A stretch of 64,000 nt of DNA from Staphylococcus sp. IVB6214 (GCF_025558585.1 NZ_CP094723.1:1116001-1180000), one strand, 5' to 3'; shown: positions 38,130 through 47,660, counted from the first letter of the stretch. Notes: generated by a model not told the origin, from the sequence alone. Numbers and translations are program-made.

Positions 38130-39197
38130 CTATTGTTGTATGGATTGCATCATTTCGAAAACAGGTAACATCATTTCTAAATAAACGCCCGTGATTAGTA
38201 GACCTATAAATAGAAACATGATTGGTTGAATAAGCTTGATATGTCGTTTGATAAAAGATTGAATATGATCCATAAGAAATCGATTATATATCAATAATTC
38301 AATATCTAATTTATCTCGTTGTTCACCTTGTTCAATATATGAAATGAAATTGTCTTCAAAACAATTTAATGTGCGTAAAATATTAGAAAAAGGGTTGCCT
38401 TTTTGTAGCTCGGATCGCAAAGATTCGCCTATATATTTTAGAAAGAGATTTTCATTTTGAGATAAATAAATTTTGACGATGTCATTAAGTGTGATGCCAT
38501 TTTTGAAAAAGAGTACAAATTGTTGTGATATTTGATAAGTTGTAAATAGGCGATAATATTTTTTGAAGATGGGTATGTGTGTTAATACATGTATTTGTGT
38601 TTGCATAGATTGTTTTGTAAGCCATTTTTTAAATATATGCAAAGCAGAAAGTGTCGTTAAAAGTGTGATGCTTAATAGCAATGGAAAATTAGAAATAAAA
38701 ACCTTTAGCAGAGATTGAAGAAAAGTGTGTTTGATTTGCATTGTTTCATACATATGGTCGAATTCAGGTAACACTGTGTGGTTAAGTGTTAGAATGAGTA
38801 CTAGAAAAATAAAAAGAAGTAGAAAGGGATACTGGATTGCTTTCATAAATTGTGCCTTAAGCTTTAAATGTTTAGCATAAAATAGATAACATTGTGACAA
38901 TGTCTCGCTTAGTTCGCTATATTTCTCTGCAAAATATATTTGCATTAAAATAATATCGGGATAATTTAAATATTTAAAGATTTCATAGCAAGATCCCCCT
39001 TGTACAACTGTTTGTAGAAAGTATTGATTAAACTTTTCATCTTTAATATTTAGTTGTTGATGCACAAATTGAATGGATTCAATCAATGTAAAGCCATGTT
39101 GTAATAACTGACATGTTCGGTCTAAGATGAGTAAATGGTTTGTTTTGATAAATGCCTGTGTACGTTTATGTTCGATATTTTCTAAAAGTTGCCGCAT
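38130..39197 (-). CDS. comGB: Competence pilus platform protein ComGB
   Basis: Polytopic GspF/PilC-type inner-membrane platform of the pseudopilus. Two T2SF repeats (about 15-130 and 215-340), each followed by membrane helices (YPFLLLFIFLVLILTL, FPLLLSITLLTTLSAL, and the C-terminal IMFLFIGLLITGVYLEMMLPVFEMM). 355 residues. Starts inside the end of comGA (32-base overlap). Confidence 0.9.
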   Translation of the reverse strand: MRQLLENIEHKRTQAFIKTNHLLILDRTCQLLQHGFTLIESIQFVHQQLNIKDEKFNQYFLQTVVQGGSCYEIFKYLNYPDIILMQIYFAEKYSELSETLSQCYLFYAKHLKLKAQFMKAIQYPFLLLFIFLVLILTLNHTVLPEFDHMYETMQIKHTFLQSLLKVFISNFPLLLSITLLTTLSALHIFKKWLTKQSMQTQIHVLTHIPIFKKYYRLFTTYQISQQFVLFFKNGITLNDIVKIYLSQNENLFLKYIGESLRSELQKGNPFSNILRTLNCFEDNFISYIEQGEQRDKLDIELLIYNRFLMDHIQSFIKRHIKLIQPIMFLFIGLLITGVYLEMMLPVFEMMQSIQQ

Positions 39198-40140
39198 CGA
39201 TGACCCCCTGTTCTTTTAGCAAATTAAGTTTATCTGTTAAGCTAGAAAATGCCATTGGTAGTTGAAAGTCATGATCAAAAAAGTGCTGTATATCATCGTG
39301 TAGCATCGTTTCATATACAAGTTCTCGTTTTTGATCGGTTGTAGTGACAAGTCGTTGATTTACAATTAAATTTGTTGCTTGGAGTAAATCTTGTTTTGAT
39401 ACACCCATTTCAATTAAGCGTAATAAAACACCTTGACAATCACTGGCGTGAATTGTTGTGAGTACAAGATGACCACTCAAGCTGGCTTGTATCACGTCAT
39501 GGGCAATAGATGCATCGCGAATCTCACCTATCAGTATGACATCTGGGTCACATCGTAATATTGCTTTTAATGATGCGTTATATGTAATATCTGCCTTCTC
39601 ATTCACAGATATTTGGGTTACGCCATTAATAAGTCTTTCTACTGGATCTTCTATTGTAATGATATTAAGATTGAGTGCTTGCTTTGCATAGAGTACCATT
39701 TGATACATGAGTGTACTTTTGCCTGCACCAGTGGGGCCACTAAAGAGTATCAGGCCTTGCTTCTTCTCCATTAAACTACATATATCTTCAGTGTTTTCCA
39801 GTGCAATATTTTGAAAATACTGTGGTGTAATGCGAATAACACAACTCTCATTGCCTAAATTAATAGGCAAAGTAGACACACGCAAATAATATAATTCTTT
39901 AAATTGATAAATGTATCTCCCGCTTTGCGCACGATGTCTTGAAGATACATCAAGACCAGCTTGAAATTTTAATAGTGTTAATAACCGCTGATATGTCTCT
40001 AAATTTAACGAGTCGTACAAAGATAACTGATCATTGACACGTAGTTTTACTTCGACATGGTCCGATGATGGGATAAAATGTATATCGGATGCACCTTCAG
40101 ACAATGCATGTTGTAAGACTGTATCCAACAAAAATTGCAT
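39166..40140 (-). CDS. comGA: Competence traffic ATPase ComGA
   Basis: GspE/PilB-type ATPase that drives pseudopilus assembly. Walker A GPTGAGKST near residue 137, Asp box ITIEDPVE, Walker B DPDVILIGEIRD and His box TTIHASD. 324 residues, shorter than PilB because the N-terminal domain is reduced, as is usual for ComGA. First gene of the operon. Its ribosome-binding site is buried in the hairpin at 40146-40179. Confidence 0.93.
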   Translation of the reverse strand: MQFLLDTVLQHALSEGASDIHFIPSSDHVEVKLRVNDQLSLYDSLNLETYQRLLTLLKFQAGLDVSSRHRAQSGRYIYQFKELYYLRVSTLPINLGNESCVIRITPQYFQNIALENTEDICSLMEKKQGLILFSGPTGAGKSTLMYQMVLYAKQALNLNIITIEDPVERLINGVTQISVNEKADITYNASLKAILRCDPDVILIGEIRDASIAHDVIQASLSGHLVLTTIHASDCQGVLLRLIEMGVSKQDLLQATNLIVNQRLVTTTDQKRELVYETMLHDDIQHFFDHDFQLPMAFSSLTDKLNLLKEQGVIDAATFRKYRT

Positions 40141-40179
40141 AAAAAATCACCTCTTGCCTATATACACGCAAGAGATGAT
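40141..40179 (-). terminator. Hairpin upstream of comGA: terminator and possible RBS-masking structure
   Basis: 40168-40179 (- strand ATCATCTCTTGC) pairs with 40146-40157 (GCAAGAGGTGAT) with one wobble, then TTTTTT ending exactly at the comGA ATG. The 3' arm contains AGAGGTGA, the comGA ribosome-binding site. Confidence 0.8.
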
Positions 40180-40205
40180 GTTTTTACTTTTTCTAGATGA
40201 TATTT

Positions 40206-40829
40206 TTATCCGTTTAAAAATGGATTCATGTATTCTTGTTCAATTGTAGTTGAAGGCCCATGACCTGGATATAACGGTAATGTTTCATCTAGTTCAAAAA
40301 GTTTATCCTTGATTGAATCAATTAAGGTTTCATAATTACCTCGATATAGGTCTGTACGCCCAATTCCATTATTAAATAATGTGTCTCCAACAATAGCAAA
40401 GTCTTCGAATACATAAGTCAAGCTTCCTGGTGAATGACCCGGTGTATGCAATGCAGTTATTTTAAATTGACCGATCTGCATCTCACCTTCTTCTTGAAGT
40501 TTAGGTGTTGCTTGACTCGTAATTATTGGGAAACCATGTATTGCGAATTTCGCCGAACCGTTTTTTTCTGGATCTACTAAAAAGTCTACTTCTTCTAGAT
40601 GCATATATACAGGAACATCTTTGTATGCCAATACTTCATCTAGCGCAGCAATGTGATCAAAATGCGCATGTGTCAAAAGAATACCAATTAATGGTTTATC
40701 CATAGACGATAGTTTAGAGATGATTTTTTCTGGTTCGCCAGACGGGTCTATCAATAGCAGCTCTGAATCATTCTCTACAAAATATGCGTTTGTCTCAGCT
40801 ATACCAAGCGTTAAAAATGATATTTTCAT
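40206..40829 (-). CDS. MBL-fold metallohydrolase (YqgX/glyoxalase II-like)
   Basis: Metallo-beta-lactamase-fold hydrolase with the dinuclear site HAHFDH (about residues 53-58), then HTPGHSPGS, GDTLF and a final His in LYPGHGPST. This is the YqgX type, related to glyoxalase II; a role in thioester or bacillithiol-adduct hydrolysis is only inferred. ATG 40829 follows GGAG at 7 bases; 207 residues. Last gene of the fthC-yqgP-yqgQ-glcK run. Confidence 0.83.
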   Translation of the reverse strand: MKISFLTLGIAETNAYFVENDSELLLIDPSGEPEKIISKLSSMDKPLIGILLTHAHFDHIAALDEVLAYKDVPVYMHLEEVDFLVDPEKNGSAKFAIHGFPIITSQATPKLQEEGEMQIGQFKITALHTPGHSPGSLTYVFEDFAIVGDTLFNNGIGRTDLYRGNYETLIDSIKDKLFELDETLPLYPGHGPSTTIEQEYMNPFLNG

Positions 40830-40854
40830 AATTTGACTCCAATCCAAGATATTT

Positions 40855-41166
40855 TTATTTCAGATGTTTTTGAACTGATGCAAGTTTATCATTCATTTCA
40901 CGTTCAATATCTCGTCGATCATCAATACGAATGTTTGTACATACACGGTCTAATCCTTTGTTGAATGGTAATTCGTGAATCGCTTGAATCACTTCAAACA
41001 AATCCTTCAAATCGCCCTCAATCAAAGTGTTCATTGGTGTTAATTGATAGTTAATTTTACCTTCTTGTTTGAACGATTCTAATTTTGTTTGAATTTCTGC
41101 AATATACTTACTGACACTTGGACCTTCTGTTCCTACTGGGATAACGACTACATCTACAATTGCCAT
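40855..41166 (-). CDS. MTH1187-family thiamine-binding-type protein (YqgV)
   Basis: 103-residue ferredoxin-like protein of the DUF77/MTH1187 family, members of which bind thiamine pathway compounds. Conserved VVVIPVGTEGPSVSKYIAEIQ at the start and YQLTPMNTLIEGDLKDLFEVI in the middle. Starts 6 bases after glcK. The exact ligand in this organism is unknown. Confidence 0.8.
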   Translation of the reverse strand: MAIVDVVVIPVGTEGPSVSKYIAEIQTKLESFKQEGKINYQLTPMNTLIEGDLKDLFEVIQAIHELPFNKGLDRVCTNIRIDDRRDIEREMNDKLASVQKHLK

Positions 41167-41172
41167 TTATAT

Positions 41173-42153
41173 CTACTCCTTTTCTAATATATATGTTTTA
41201 ATTAATCCAGCAGCTCCCACAATACCTGCATCATTACCAAGTTGAGCCTGTAAAATTTCAGTTCCTTCTTGTGCAGGTGTAAAAGCAATTTGTTGGTATG
41301 CTGTTTTAATATTTTCAATCAATATATGTCCTGCCTCTGACATCCCCCCGCCAATAATGATATATTTTGGATTGGCAGTTACACTTAAAATACTTGCGAG
41401 ATATGCGATGTATTGTGATACTTTTTCAACGATATGGAGACTAAACAGATCACCACTTTTCGCTGCATCAAATACATCTTTTGCAGATACACTTTTATTG
41501 TTTATCAATGGTAATAATTGAGACTGATCGGAAAGTTGTGGGTGATAATAATGCGCGAGATTGACGACCCCCGTGGCTGATGCGACTGTCTCAATACAGC
41601 CTGATTTGCCACAGTTACATTTGAAACGTTGATCGTGATCGACACGAATATGACCAATTTCTGCGCCTGAACCATTATGTCCATGTACAATTTTGCCATT
41701 GCTGACAATACCGCCCCCTACACCTGTGCCCAATGTGATCATTGCGATATCAGAATGACTTTGGCCGGCACCTTTGTGCATTTCTCCGAGTGCTGCAACA
41801 TTAGCATCATTGTCTACAATGACGGGTCGCCCTAATAAATCAGTCATTATTTTGGCAACCGGCACACTTTCAGGCCAATTTAAGTTCACAGCACCACGTA
41901 CAACTCCTGATTCAAAATCAACCGGACCGGGGACACCGATACCAATGCCAATGACATGCTCTATTTGATAATCTAACATAGTTACTTTTTCGACGAAAGC
42001 ATCGTGTATTTGCTTGAGTAACATGAACCCTGATTGATCGGTAGTATCAGTGTGAATCGCCCATTTTTCAATGCAATGCAAATTTTGATCAAAAATACCT
42101 AATTTACAAGTTGTTCCACCGATATCAGCGGAAAGTATAATCTTATGCTTCAT
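41173..42153 (-). CDS. glcK: Glucokinase, ROK family
   Basis: Phosphorylates glucose with ATP. Phosphate motif [11 protein letters not shown] (about 8-18), sugar-binding [20 protein letters not shown], the ROK zinc motif [11 protein letters not shown] (about 178-188) and the TLGTGVGGG loop. 326 residues. Overlaps yqgQ by 4 bases at its start (ATGA-type coupling). Confidence 0.93.
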   Translation of the reverse strand: MKHKIILSADIGGTTCKLGIFDQNLHCIEKWAIHTDTTDQSGFMLLKQIHDAFVEKVTMLDYQIEHVIGIGIGVPGPVDFESGVVRGAVNLNWPESVPVAKIMTDLLGRPVIVDNDANVAALGEMHKGAGQSHSDIAMITLGTGVGGGIVSNGKIVHGHNGSGAEIGHIRVDHDQRFKCNCGKSGCIETVASATGVVNLAHYYHPQLSDQSQLLPLINNKSVSAKDVFDAAKSGDLFSLHIVEKVSQYIAYLASILSVTANPKYIIIGGGMSEAGHILIENIKTAYQQIAFTPAQEGTEILQAQLGNDAGIVGAAGLIKTYILEKE

Positions 42154-42353
42154 AGACGATTTAGCCTTCTCTCATTGACGATATGGCGAGATTGTAAAAA
42201 TTGTTCTCGTGTAATTAATTGATGCTTAAAAAGCGATTTGAGTTCCTGTTCAATCATCTCTAACATATCTTCTTTGTCATCGAAATAAATAATAAAACCA
42301 AATTTCTTTAAAAGTTGTTGTACATCATAAAATGTATTGAGTTTTGTTTCCAT
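42150..42353 (-). CDS. YqgQ family small protein
   Basis: 67-residue cytoplasmic helical protein of the DUF910 family, always found beside a ROK glucokinase in Bacillales. [19 protein letters not shown] is the family's conserved start. ATG 42353 or ATG 42362 may be used; the first gives the length nearest the family. Function not known. Confidence 0.82.
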   Translation of the reverse strand: METKLNTFYDVQQLLKKFGFIIYFDDKEDMLEMIEQELKSLFKHQLITREQFLQSRHIVNERRLNRL

Positions 42354-42354
42354 G

Positions 42355-43794
42355 TCAATCATCCAACTCTCGTTTTAAGATTTTCACACTTTCATTTTCA
42401 GGTGCATTTTCAGCGGCTTTCTTGATGAACTTCTTTGCACTTTTATTGTCTCCTAATGATCGATTCGCAATCGCCATAACATAATTGAGTTGTACAGAGT
42501 TCGGGAAGTTTCGTAAACCTCTTTCCCATTCTGCAATGGCTTCTGCTTTAGACTTTTGTGATGCAATGACCATTCCTGATAAATAGTAAGTCATATCATC
42601 TGCGTAATCTCGATTAATGGTCTGTTCAATCATCTCTTCTGCTTGCGAATAGTGCTTTTTTTGCATTTGTTCTTGGATAATTTGATTATAAATATTTTCA
42701 CTTGGCGTTATAAAAATTTTAACTAATAACAAGATTGTCATTACAACCGTCATACCTAACAACCAATAAAAGACTTTTTTTGAAGTTTGATAATAATAGC
42801 CTAAGTATACAATTAATATACCGCCCATAAGACCACCAAGATGGGCAATAATATTTACATTTCGCATAAAGATTGAAATGACTGCCATAATAACTACTGC
42901 AATCAATAGTTGGAATATCGTTTTTTGACTGTATCGTTTACTAATTGTTAATAATGCGACGAGTGCACCTAATAAACCGAATATAGCGCCGCTTGCACCG
43001 ACAGATAAACTATTTGTATTAAAAGCAAGTGTCAGTAGATTACCAATCATTCCTGAAACGAAGTAAATACCAAGCATTTTTAATGAACTCGTATATGCTT
43101 CGACAAGCTTACCAAATATATAGAGCGACATCATGTTGAGTAAGAGATGTTCGATGTCCAAATGAAGAAACATAGAAGAAATCAATCGATACCAGTCGCC
43201 ATGCACAACATTAAAATGCGCCAGTGCGCCTAAATCAATTATTTCAATATCTGTATGATGTGGCATAAAAAATGTTGCCCAAATCCATATCAATATATTA
43301 ATGGATATTAAACTAAAAGTGATAGGTGTAAATTGATACATACCGTTTTCGATTAGGTTTTGATTTAATACGCGTTTCTTGTAAAAGTCATGTGATTTAT
43401 TATCACTAAGTAAAAGATGTCTTTTAGCTATTGGATGAGTCAGTTTTCTCGCAAGGGTTTTTATGTTTTGAATAGAATGAAATTTTATTTGAATCGGTGT
43501 TTTCACATTAAGCATAGCTTGGTTAAACGGTTTTTCAGTGAAGAAATAAATATCATAACTTGTGACGACACTTTTTAGAAATTCATTGATTTGAGTTTGG
43601 TGTTCAAGAATACGATCTTTATCAAATTCTAAAGACTGTGATGTATAACTACCTGTTTTAAATATTGCAACATGTTGTTTATGTTTATTTGCTAACCAAA
43701 CTTCTTGTCGTTCTTTATCGTAGTGTACACATGTATATCCATAATAACGTATCCATATGTAGCCTGATTTCCATAAATCTTTTTCGTCTAGCAT
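42355..43794 (-). CDS. Rhomboid family intramembrane serine protease (YqgP/GluP-like)
   Basis: Membrane serine protease. The cytoplasmic N-terminal domain (about 1-150) is followed by a rhomboid core with the catalytic serine in GASGAIFGLLGA and histidine in NIIAHLGGLMGG, and the HLDIEHLLLNM motif; then a C-terminal tetratricopeptide-like segment (about 375-479). ATG 43794 follows GGAGGG; the frame is open further upstream without a site. 479 residues. Bacillus YqgP acts on the magnesium transporter MgtE. Confidence 0.88.
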   Translation of the reverse strand: MLDEKDLWKSGYIWIRYYGYTCVHYDKERQEVWLANKHKQHVAIFKTGSYTSQSLEFDKDRILEHQTQINEFLKSVVTSYDIYFFTEKPFNQAMLNVKTPIQIKFHSIQNIKTLARKLTHPIAKRHLLLSDNKSHDFYKKRVLNQNLIENGMYQFTPITFSLISINILIWIWATFFMPHHTDIEIIDLGALAHFNVVHGDWYRLISSMFLHLDIEHLLLNMMSLYIFGKLVEAYTSSLKMLGIYFVSGMIGNLLTLAFNTNSLSVGASGAIFGLLGALVALLTISKRYSQKTIFQLLIAVVIMAVISIFMRNVNIIAHLGGLMGGILIVYLGYYYQTSKKVFYWLLGMTVVMTILLLVKIFITPSENIYNQIIQEQMQKKHYSQAEEMIEQTINRDYADDMTYYLSGMVIASQKSKAEAIAEWERGLRNFPNSVQLNYVMAIANRSLGDNKSAKKFIKKAAENAPENESVKILKRELDD

Positions 43795-43795
43795 A

Positions 43796-44350
43796 TTACC
43801 CTCCGAATTCTGATGTTTTTGCAATGATAAGATGTGCGACTGGATAGTCGTGTACTTCAATTGGTAAAGCTTCACAGAGTTGGATATCGTAGATTAGGCT
43901 TATTGTTTTAACATCATAAGTGTTTAGATAACGATCGTAATAACCACCACCATAACCGATACGATAACCTTCTTTATTAAATGCAACGCCAGGTACAATA
44001 ACCAAATCTAAATGGTTGTTAATATCTGTATTTTGGGGAATATAGCCTATCCCTTTCTCATCATGGCTAACATCTTTAAGGTCAAGAAGTTGTTGAAAAC
44101 ACATTGTTTTTTCTGTGTAGTTCGTCGAAGGGACAAAAACTTGTTTGCCATCTTCAAGCATTTTTTCAATGAGTGGACCAGTGTTCACTTCATGCGGCAT
44201 AGATAACACAATACCTATATTTTTGGCTTTTTGATAATACGGATGGCTTAATAGTTGTTGATGTAACCAATGGTCTGCATCTATCTTTTGTTTAGGGTGA
44301 AGCTGTTTCATGTTCTTCAATATTTCTTTGCGTATTGTTTTTTTATCCAC
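43796..44350 (-). CDS. fthC: 5-formyltetrahydrofolate cyclo-ligase
   Basis: Converts 5-formyl-THF to 5,10-methenyl-THF with ATP, salvaging folate. N-terminal basic IRKEILKNMKQL, ATP motif VIVPGVAFNKEGYRIGYGGGYYDRYL (in parts, about 125-150) are characteristic. 184 residues. It lies one base ahead of the rhomboid gene start, so the two are coupled. Confidence 0.92.
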   Translation of the reverse strand: MDKKTIRKEILKNMKQLHPKQKIDADHWLHQQLLSHPYYQKAKNIGIVLSMPHEVNTGPLIEKMLEDGKQVFVPSTNYTEKTMCFQQLLDLKDVSHDEKGIGYIPQNTDINNHLDLVIVPGVAFNKEGYRIGYGGGYYDRYLNTYDVKTISLIYDIQLCEALPIEVHDYPVAHLIIAKTSEFGG

Positions 44351-44453
44351 GACAATTCCCTCCTAACATTACCTATTATAACGTGCGAATGCTTAGGTGT
44401 CATGAATATCGTCATATTCAATAAGGGTTATCAAGACATACCTTCACAAAAAT

Positions 44454-44495
44454 AAAACCAACCATTATAGCGTTATACGCTATATGGTTGGTTTT
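44454..44495 (-). terminator. Terminator of the 31-residue gene
   Basis: AAAACCAACCATTATAGCGT pairs with ACGCTATATGGTTGGTTTT with a one-base bulge and 3-base loop; the - strand continues TTTTATTTTT. Confidence 0.9.
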
Positions 44496-44504
44496 GGAGA
44501 GTGA

Positions 44505-44600
44505 TTATTTCTTTTCAGTTGCTTGATCTACTGTGCCTTTGACTTTACCTTCTTTTGTTTCTACGACACGACCTGAAATAGTGCCTTTTTTCTCTGCCAT
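44505..44600 (-). CDS. Small hydrophilic protein, 31 residues, unassigned
   Basis: ATG at 44600, preceded by GAAGGTG at 6 bases, and a TAA just before a strong terminator make this a well-formed small gene. The product is lysine-rich and soluble (GTISGRVVETKEGKVKGTV is its middle). It has no membrane helix or cysteine. The GKVKGTVDQATEK end is slightly reminiscent of the general-stress CsbD family, which is longer, but I do not claim homology. It stands alone between fthC and rpmG with a long AT-rich leader. Confidence 0.72.
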   Translation of the reverse strand: MAEKKGTISGRVVETKEGKVKGTVDQATEKK

Positions 44601-44980
44601 ATGTTTCACCTTCTTTCAAATTTAAAACACGAAGTATATCACTTCAAACTATATTTTAATATAAATACAGTTCGTTTTGTATCTATTTTTTCGTCGGAAT
44701 CTATGTTGATTTTTAAAAATACTTCACGTTATATCGTATATATCGTTCATGGCGATATTTTATACAGTAACTAATGTGCCATATCTATATATAAGCATAT
44801 ATTAATTAGACTAAAAATTAAAGTTAAAAGGTATTGAAAAATAATAATAGCGCAGGTTCTTTGCCTATAAGTTTAGCGTGGAAGAACTATATTGGCTGTT
44901 TATATAAGATTGTAAAGAAATATATCGCTTGCTCACTATAATATTTATCTTTTTTGAACATATCGTATTATATAAAAAAA
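44601..44980. other. Long AT-rich non-coding region upstream of the 31-residue gene
   Basis: About 380 bases without a credible ORF. It holds a perfect small palindrome GAAGT-ATATC-ACTTC (44631-44645), a near-palindrome CGTTATATCGTATATATCGTT around 44728, and on the - strand a TTTACA...TATAGT promoter-like pair near 44885-44925 followed by a GTTCTT/AAGAAC hairpin. A leader or small RNA is possible. Confidence 0.45.
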
Positions 44981-44982
44981 GA

Positions 44983-45004
44983 CTAGAACAATGACATGTT
45001 CTAG
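44983..45004 (-). terminator. Terminator of rpmG
   Basis: CTAGAACA pairs perfectly with TGTTCTAG around 6 bases; the - strand continues TCTTTTTTT. Confidence 0.9.
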
Positions 45005-45016
45005 CCCAAGATTAAA

Positions 45017-45166
45017 TTATTTTGTTTCACGGTGTAAAGTTTGTTTGTTTTCACGTGCACAGAATTTTTTCATTTCAATACGTTCTGGGTTAGTTCGTTT
45101 ATTTTTAGTAGAGATATAATTACGGTCTCCACATTCTGTACATGCAAGCGTTACGTTTACGCGCAT
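45017..45166 (-). CDS. rpmG: 50S ribosomal protein L33
   Basis: 49-residue ribosomal protein ([17 protein letters not shown] start, QTLHRETK end). One CxxC pair (C9, C12) is kept and one further cysteine is at 36 (KKFCAREN), so only three of the four zinc cysteines of the full C+ form are seen. AGGAGGGG lies just before ATG. Staphylococci have several L33 copies; this one is between fthC and pbp3. Confidence 0.95.
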   Translation of the reverse strand: MRVNVTLACTECGDRNYISTKNKRTNPERIEMKKFCARENKQTLHRETK

Positions 45167-45294
45167 ATTACCCCTCCTAATCTTTCTTCAAAATACGACT
45201 TTATTATCATATCATTTTCTAGTTAAATTGAAAAGTATAAATTTAATTTCTGTCACAATAGGATTGTTACATACATATAAACTGCAATCAAATA

Positions 45295-45342
45295 AATAAA
45301 GGCGTGTATGCATCCTTTTATACAGATGCCCACGCCTTATTT
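45295..45342 (-). terminator. Terminator of pbp3
   Basis: GGCGTG-(TAT)GCATC pairs with GATGC-CCACGCC (imperfect middle), flanked by AAATAAA and TTATTTTT. Confidence 0.8.
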
Positions 45343-45345
45343 TTA

Positions 45346-47397
45346 TTATGAATCCTTTTTACCAAAGTAGTAGTTGATGATATCTCTACCTAAATCACCA
45401 CCAGGCAACCATGGTTCTGGAACTGGTTGGTTTGTATAAACAATAGAGAATGCTAATTTTGGATCATCAGCTGGTGCATACCCAACATAAGTTGAATTAA
45501 CACGAGGTTCTCCGTTTTGGAAGACTTCAGCTGTCCCCGTTTTACCTGCTGAACGTACAACAGTATTTTTGAAACTTTTATAACCTGTTCCTTCTGGCTT
45601 ATTAAATGCCTTGTCAAATCCTTTTTGAATTTGGGCAACCTGATCTGGTGTATTATTGACATGATTCAACACTTTACCAGTAATTTTATGTTTCACCGGT
45701 CCAATGGAATCATCGTTTGTTGCTTTGCGTATTTCTTTTGCAATATGGGTTTGAACGCGATCCCCATCATTTGCGATCGTAGAGACATATTGTGAAAGTT
45801 GCAATGGTGTATATGTGTCATATTGACCAATTGCCAAGTCCAAATAGTTACCAGGATTGTCATTCAAAGGTTCAATTTGACCTGTCACTTCGTTTGGCAA
45901 GTCAATGCCAGTTTTAACTCCAAGTCCAACTTGATTTAACCCTTTACGCAACTTTTTACCTGCTTCCGTAATATCATCAGGTAATGGCATACCTTGATAA
46001 TACTCTATGCCAGCAATTTTCAAAGCAGTTTTAAACATAAATACGTTAGATGAGTGCATAAGTGCTTCAGTATCATCGATCAAGCGACTACCACTCTTGT
46101 TAAAGTATGAGCGCTTGGTCAAACCACCTTGGAAAGTAAGTGGTTCATCGACCATTTGCTCTCCGGGTTTAATGACGTTATTTTGATATCCAGCTAGTAA
46201 AGTTGCTCCTTTGACTGAAGAACCAACAGCATATTGCGTTGTGAATGTACCGATATCAAAGTCAGTTAATGTACCATCCGTCTCAATTTGTCTGCCTGCC
46301 ATTGCAAGGATATCGCCATTGTTTGGATCTTGTATAACGAGTAATGCAGAGTCCATGTTGACTGCCCCTTGACTACGCAAACTATTGATATGTTTTTCAA
46401 GATATTCTTCTGCTTTCTTTTGCAGTTCCATATCAATTGTAAGGATGAGATCATCACCACGTGACCCTTCATTGACAACTTCTGAATCGATGATACCCCC
46501 TGATTTATCAGTTGTATAACGCATTTCTTTTTTCTTACCACGTAAAATACTTTCATATTGTAACTCTAAATAACCTTTGCCGACTCTATCATTTCGGGAA
46601 TAGCCTTTAGATAAATAATAGTTCGTTAACTCTTTTGGTAACCCTTCTTCTGGCGTAGATACGCTTCCTAATATCCCTCTGAGAGAATTACCGTATGGAT
46701 ATTTACGATCCCAATCCATTGTCGTATTGACACCAGGTAGGTCAGACAACTGTTGTGATACGGTCGCAAATTCTTTGTCCGTGACATCATCATTCTTAAT
46801 CGTTCTTGGACTTAATGTACTTCCTTGCATCATTTCACGATAAATGGCTAATACTTTTAAGTCTTTTTCACTCAATGAATCCAGATCTTTTTCACCGATC
46901 TTATCACGTAATTGTTGATCATAATCTTCTTGAGAAATATCACCATTTTTATACAGTTCTAATTCCTTTTTCATACGATTTTGCGCAGTATCGGGATGTA
47001 ATGTAATCCAAAAGTCCTTTTTGTCACGCTCAGTTATTTTTTCAGTATTCATATCAATCAATTTGGCTAGTTTTTTTGCGGTATCAAGAATTTCTTCTTG
47101 ATCCGTTTTCTTTCCACGCGTATATGTAATGGCTTTTTTCGATGCATTATCAACAATAACACGGCCGTTACGGTCTAGAATACGCCCTCTTGGAACGGAT
47201 TCATTGACGGTGACGTTTTCACTTTCTCTGATCATTTGATGATAATGAGAGCCCTGTGCAATTTGGAGATAGCCTAGCCTTAATACAATTGCAACAAAGG
47301 CAAATATAATCACGCCAAAGATGAAATTAATACGTTTATTCATTTGATTGCGTATTTTTTCATCGTTTGTTCTTTCCTTTAAACGTTTTAACAACAC
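45346..47397 (-). CDS. pbp3: Penicillin-binding protein 3 (class B transpeptidase)
   Basis: Membrane-anchored peptidoglycan transpeptidase. N-terminal membrane helix (INFIFGVIIFAFVAIVLRLGYL, about 24-45), dimerisation domain starting at VPRGRILDRNGRVIVD, then the transpeptidase domain with active serine in SSVKG (about 400), HSSNVF (SxN) and KTGTAE. 683 residues, matching staphylococcal PBP3. Start is GTG at 47397 with GAGG 6-7 bases upstream. Not a PBP2a-type protein. Confidence 0.92.
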   Translation of the reverse strand: MLLKRLKERTNDEKIRNQMNKRINFIFGVIIFAFVAIVLRLGYLQIAQGSHYHQMIRESENVTVNESVPRGRILDRNGRVIVDNASKKAITYTRGKKTDQEEILDTAKKLAKLIDMNTEKITERDKKDFWITLHPDTAQNRMKKELELYKNGDISQEDYDQQLRDKIGEKDLDSLSEKDLKVLAIYREMMQGSTLSPRTIKNDDVTDKEFATVSQQLSDLPGVNTTMDWDRKYPYGNSLRGILGSVSTPEEGLPKELTNYYLSKGYSRNDRVGKGYLELQYESILRGKKKEMRYTTDKSGGIIDSEVVNEGSRGDDLILTIDMELQKKAEEYLEKHINSLRSQGAVNMDSALLVIQDPNNGDILAMAGRQIETDGTLTDFDIGTFTTQYAVGSSVKGATLLAGYQNNVIKPGEQMVDEPLTFQGGLTKRSYFNKSGSRLIDDTEALMHSSNVFMFKTALKIAGIEYYQGMPLPDDITEAGKKLRKGLNQVGLGVKTGIDLPNEVTGQIEPLNDNPGNYLDLAIGQYDTYTPLQLSQYVSTIANDGDRVQTHIAKEIRKATNDDSIGPVKHKITGKVLNHVNNTPDQVAQIQKGFDKAFNKPEGTGYKSFKNTVVRSAGKTGTAEVFQNGEPRVNSTYVGYAPADDPKLAFSIVYTNQPVPEPWLPGGDLGRDIINYYFGKKDS

Positions 47398-47538
47398 AAT
47401 CTACCTCAATTCGCACGTTTTCTTCTTAAAATGATATATGAAATTCGGCTATTTGGCTAATATTTTTTAAAGAAATGTGCAAAGAAATTTTATAGCTGGC
47501 AAGTTTAAGTAATTATTCGAAAACAATGCAAATAAAAA

Positions 47539-47585
47539 AAGTGAGACAGAAATCTTTGTTACTATAAAAGATTTCGTCGTCTCAC
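47539..47585. repeat. Dispersed intergenic repeat, copy C, as a hairpin
   Basis: GTGAGAC (47541-47547) pairs with GTCTCAC (47579-47585), and GAAATCTT with AAGATTTC inside. This is the commonest form of the GAGACAGAAATC element; it could also act as a terminator (AAAAAAA on its left). Confidence 0.6.
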
Positions 47586-47660
47586 CCCGGCAAGAGTCTC
47601 TGAATTAAAACGCATTTTCACTTCAGACACCCACTGCTATTACACTTAATTCTATAATTT

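Noticed and set aside
45346..47397. Resistance-type PBP2a
   Set aside because: Sequence and context match housekeeping PBP3; no mec-type cassette features nearby.
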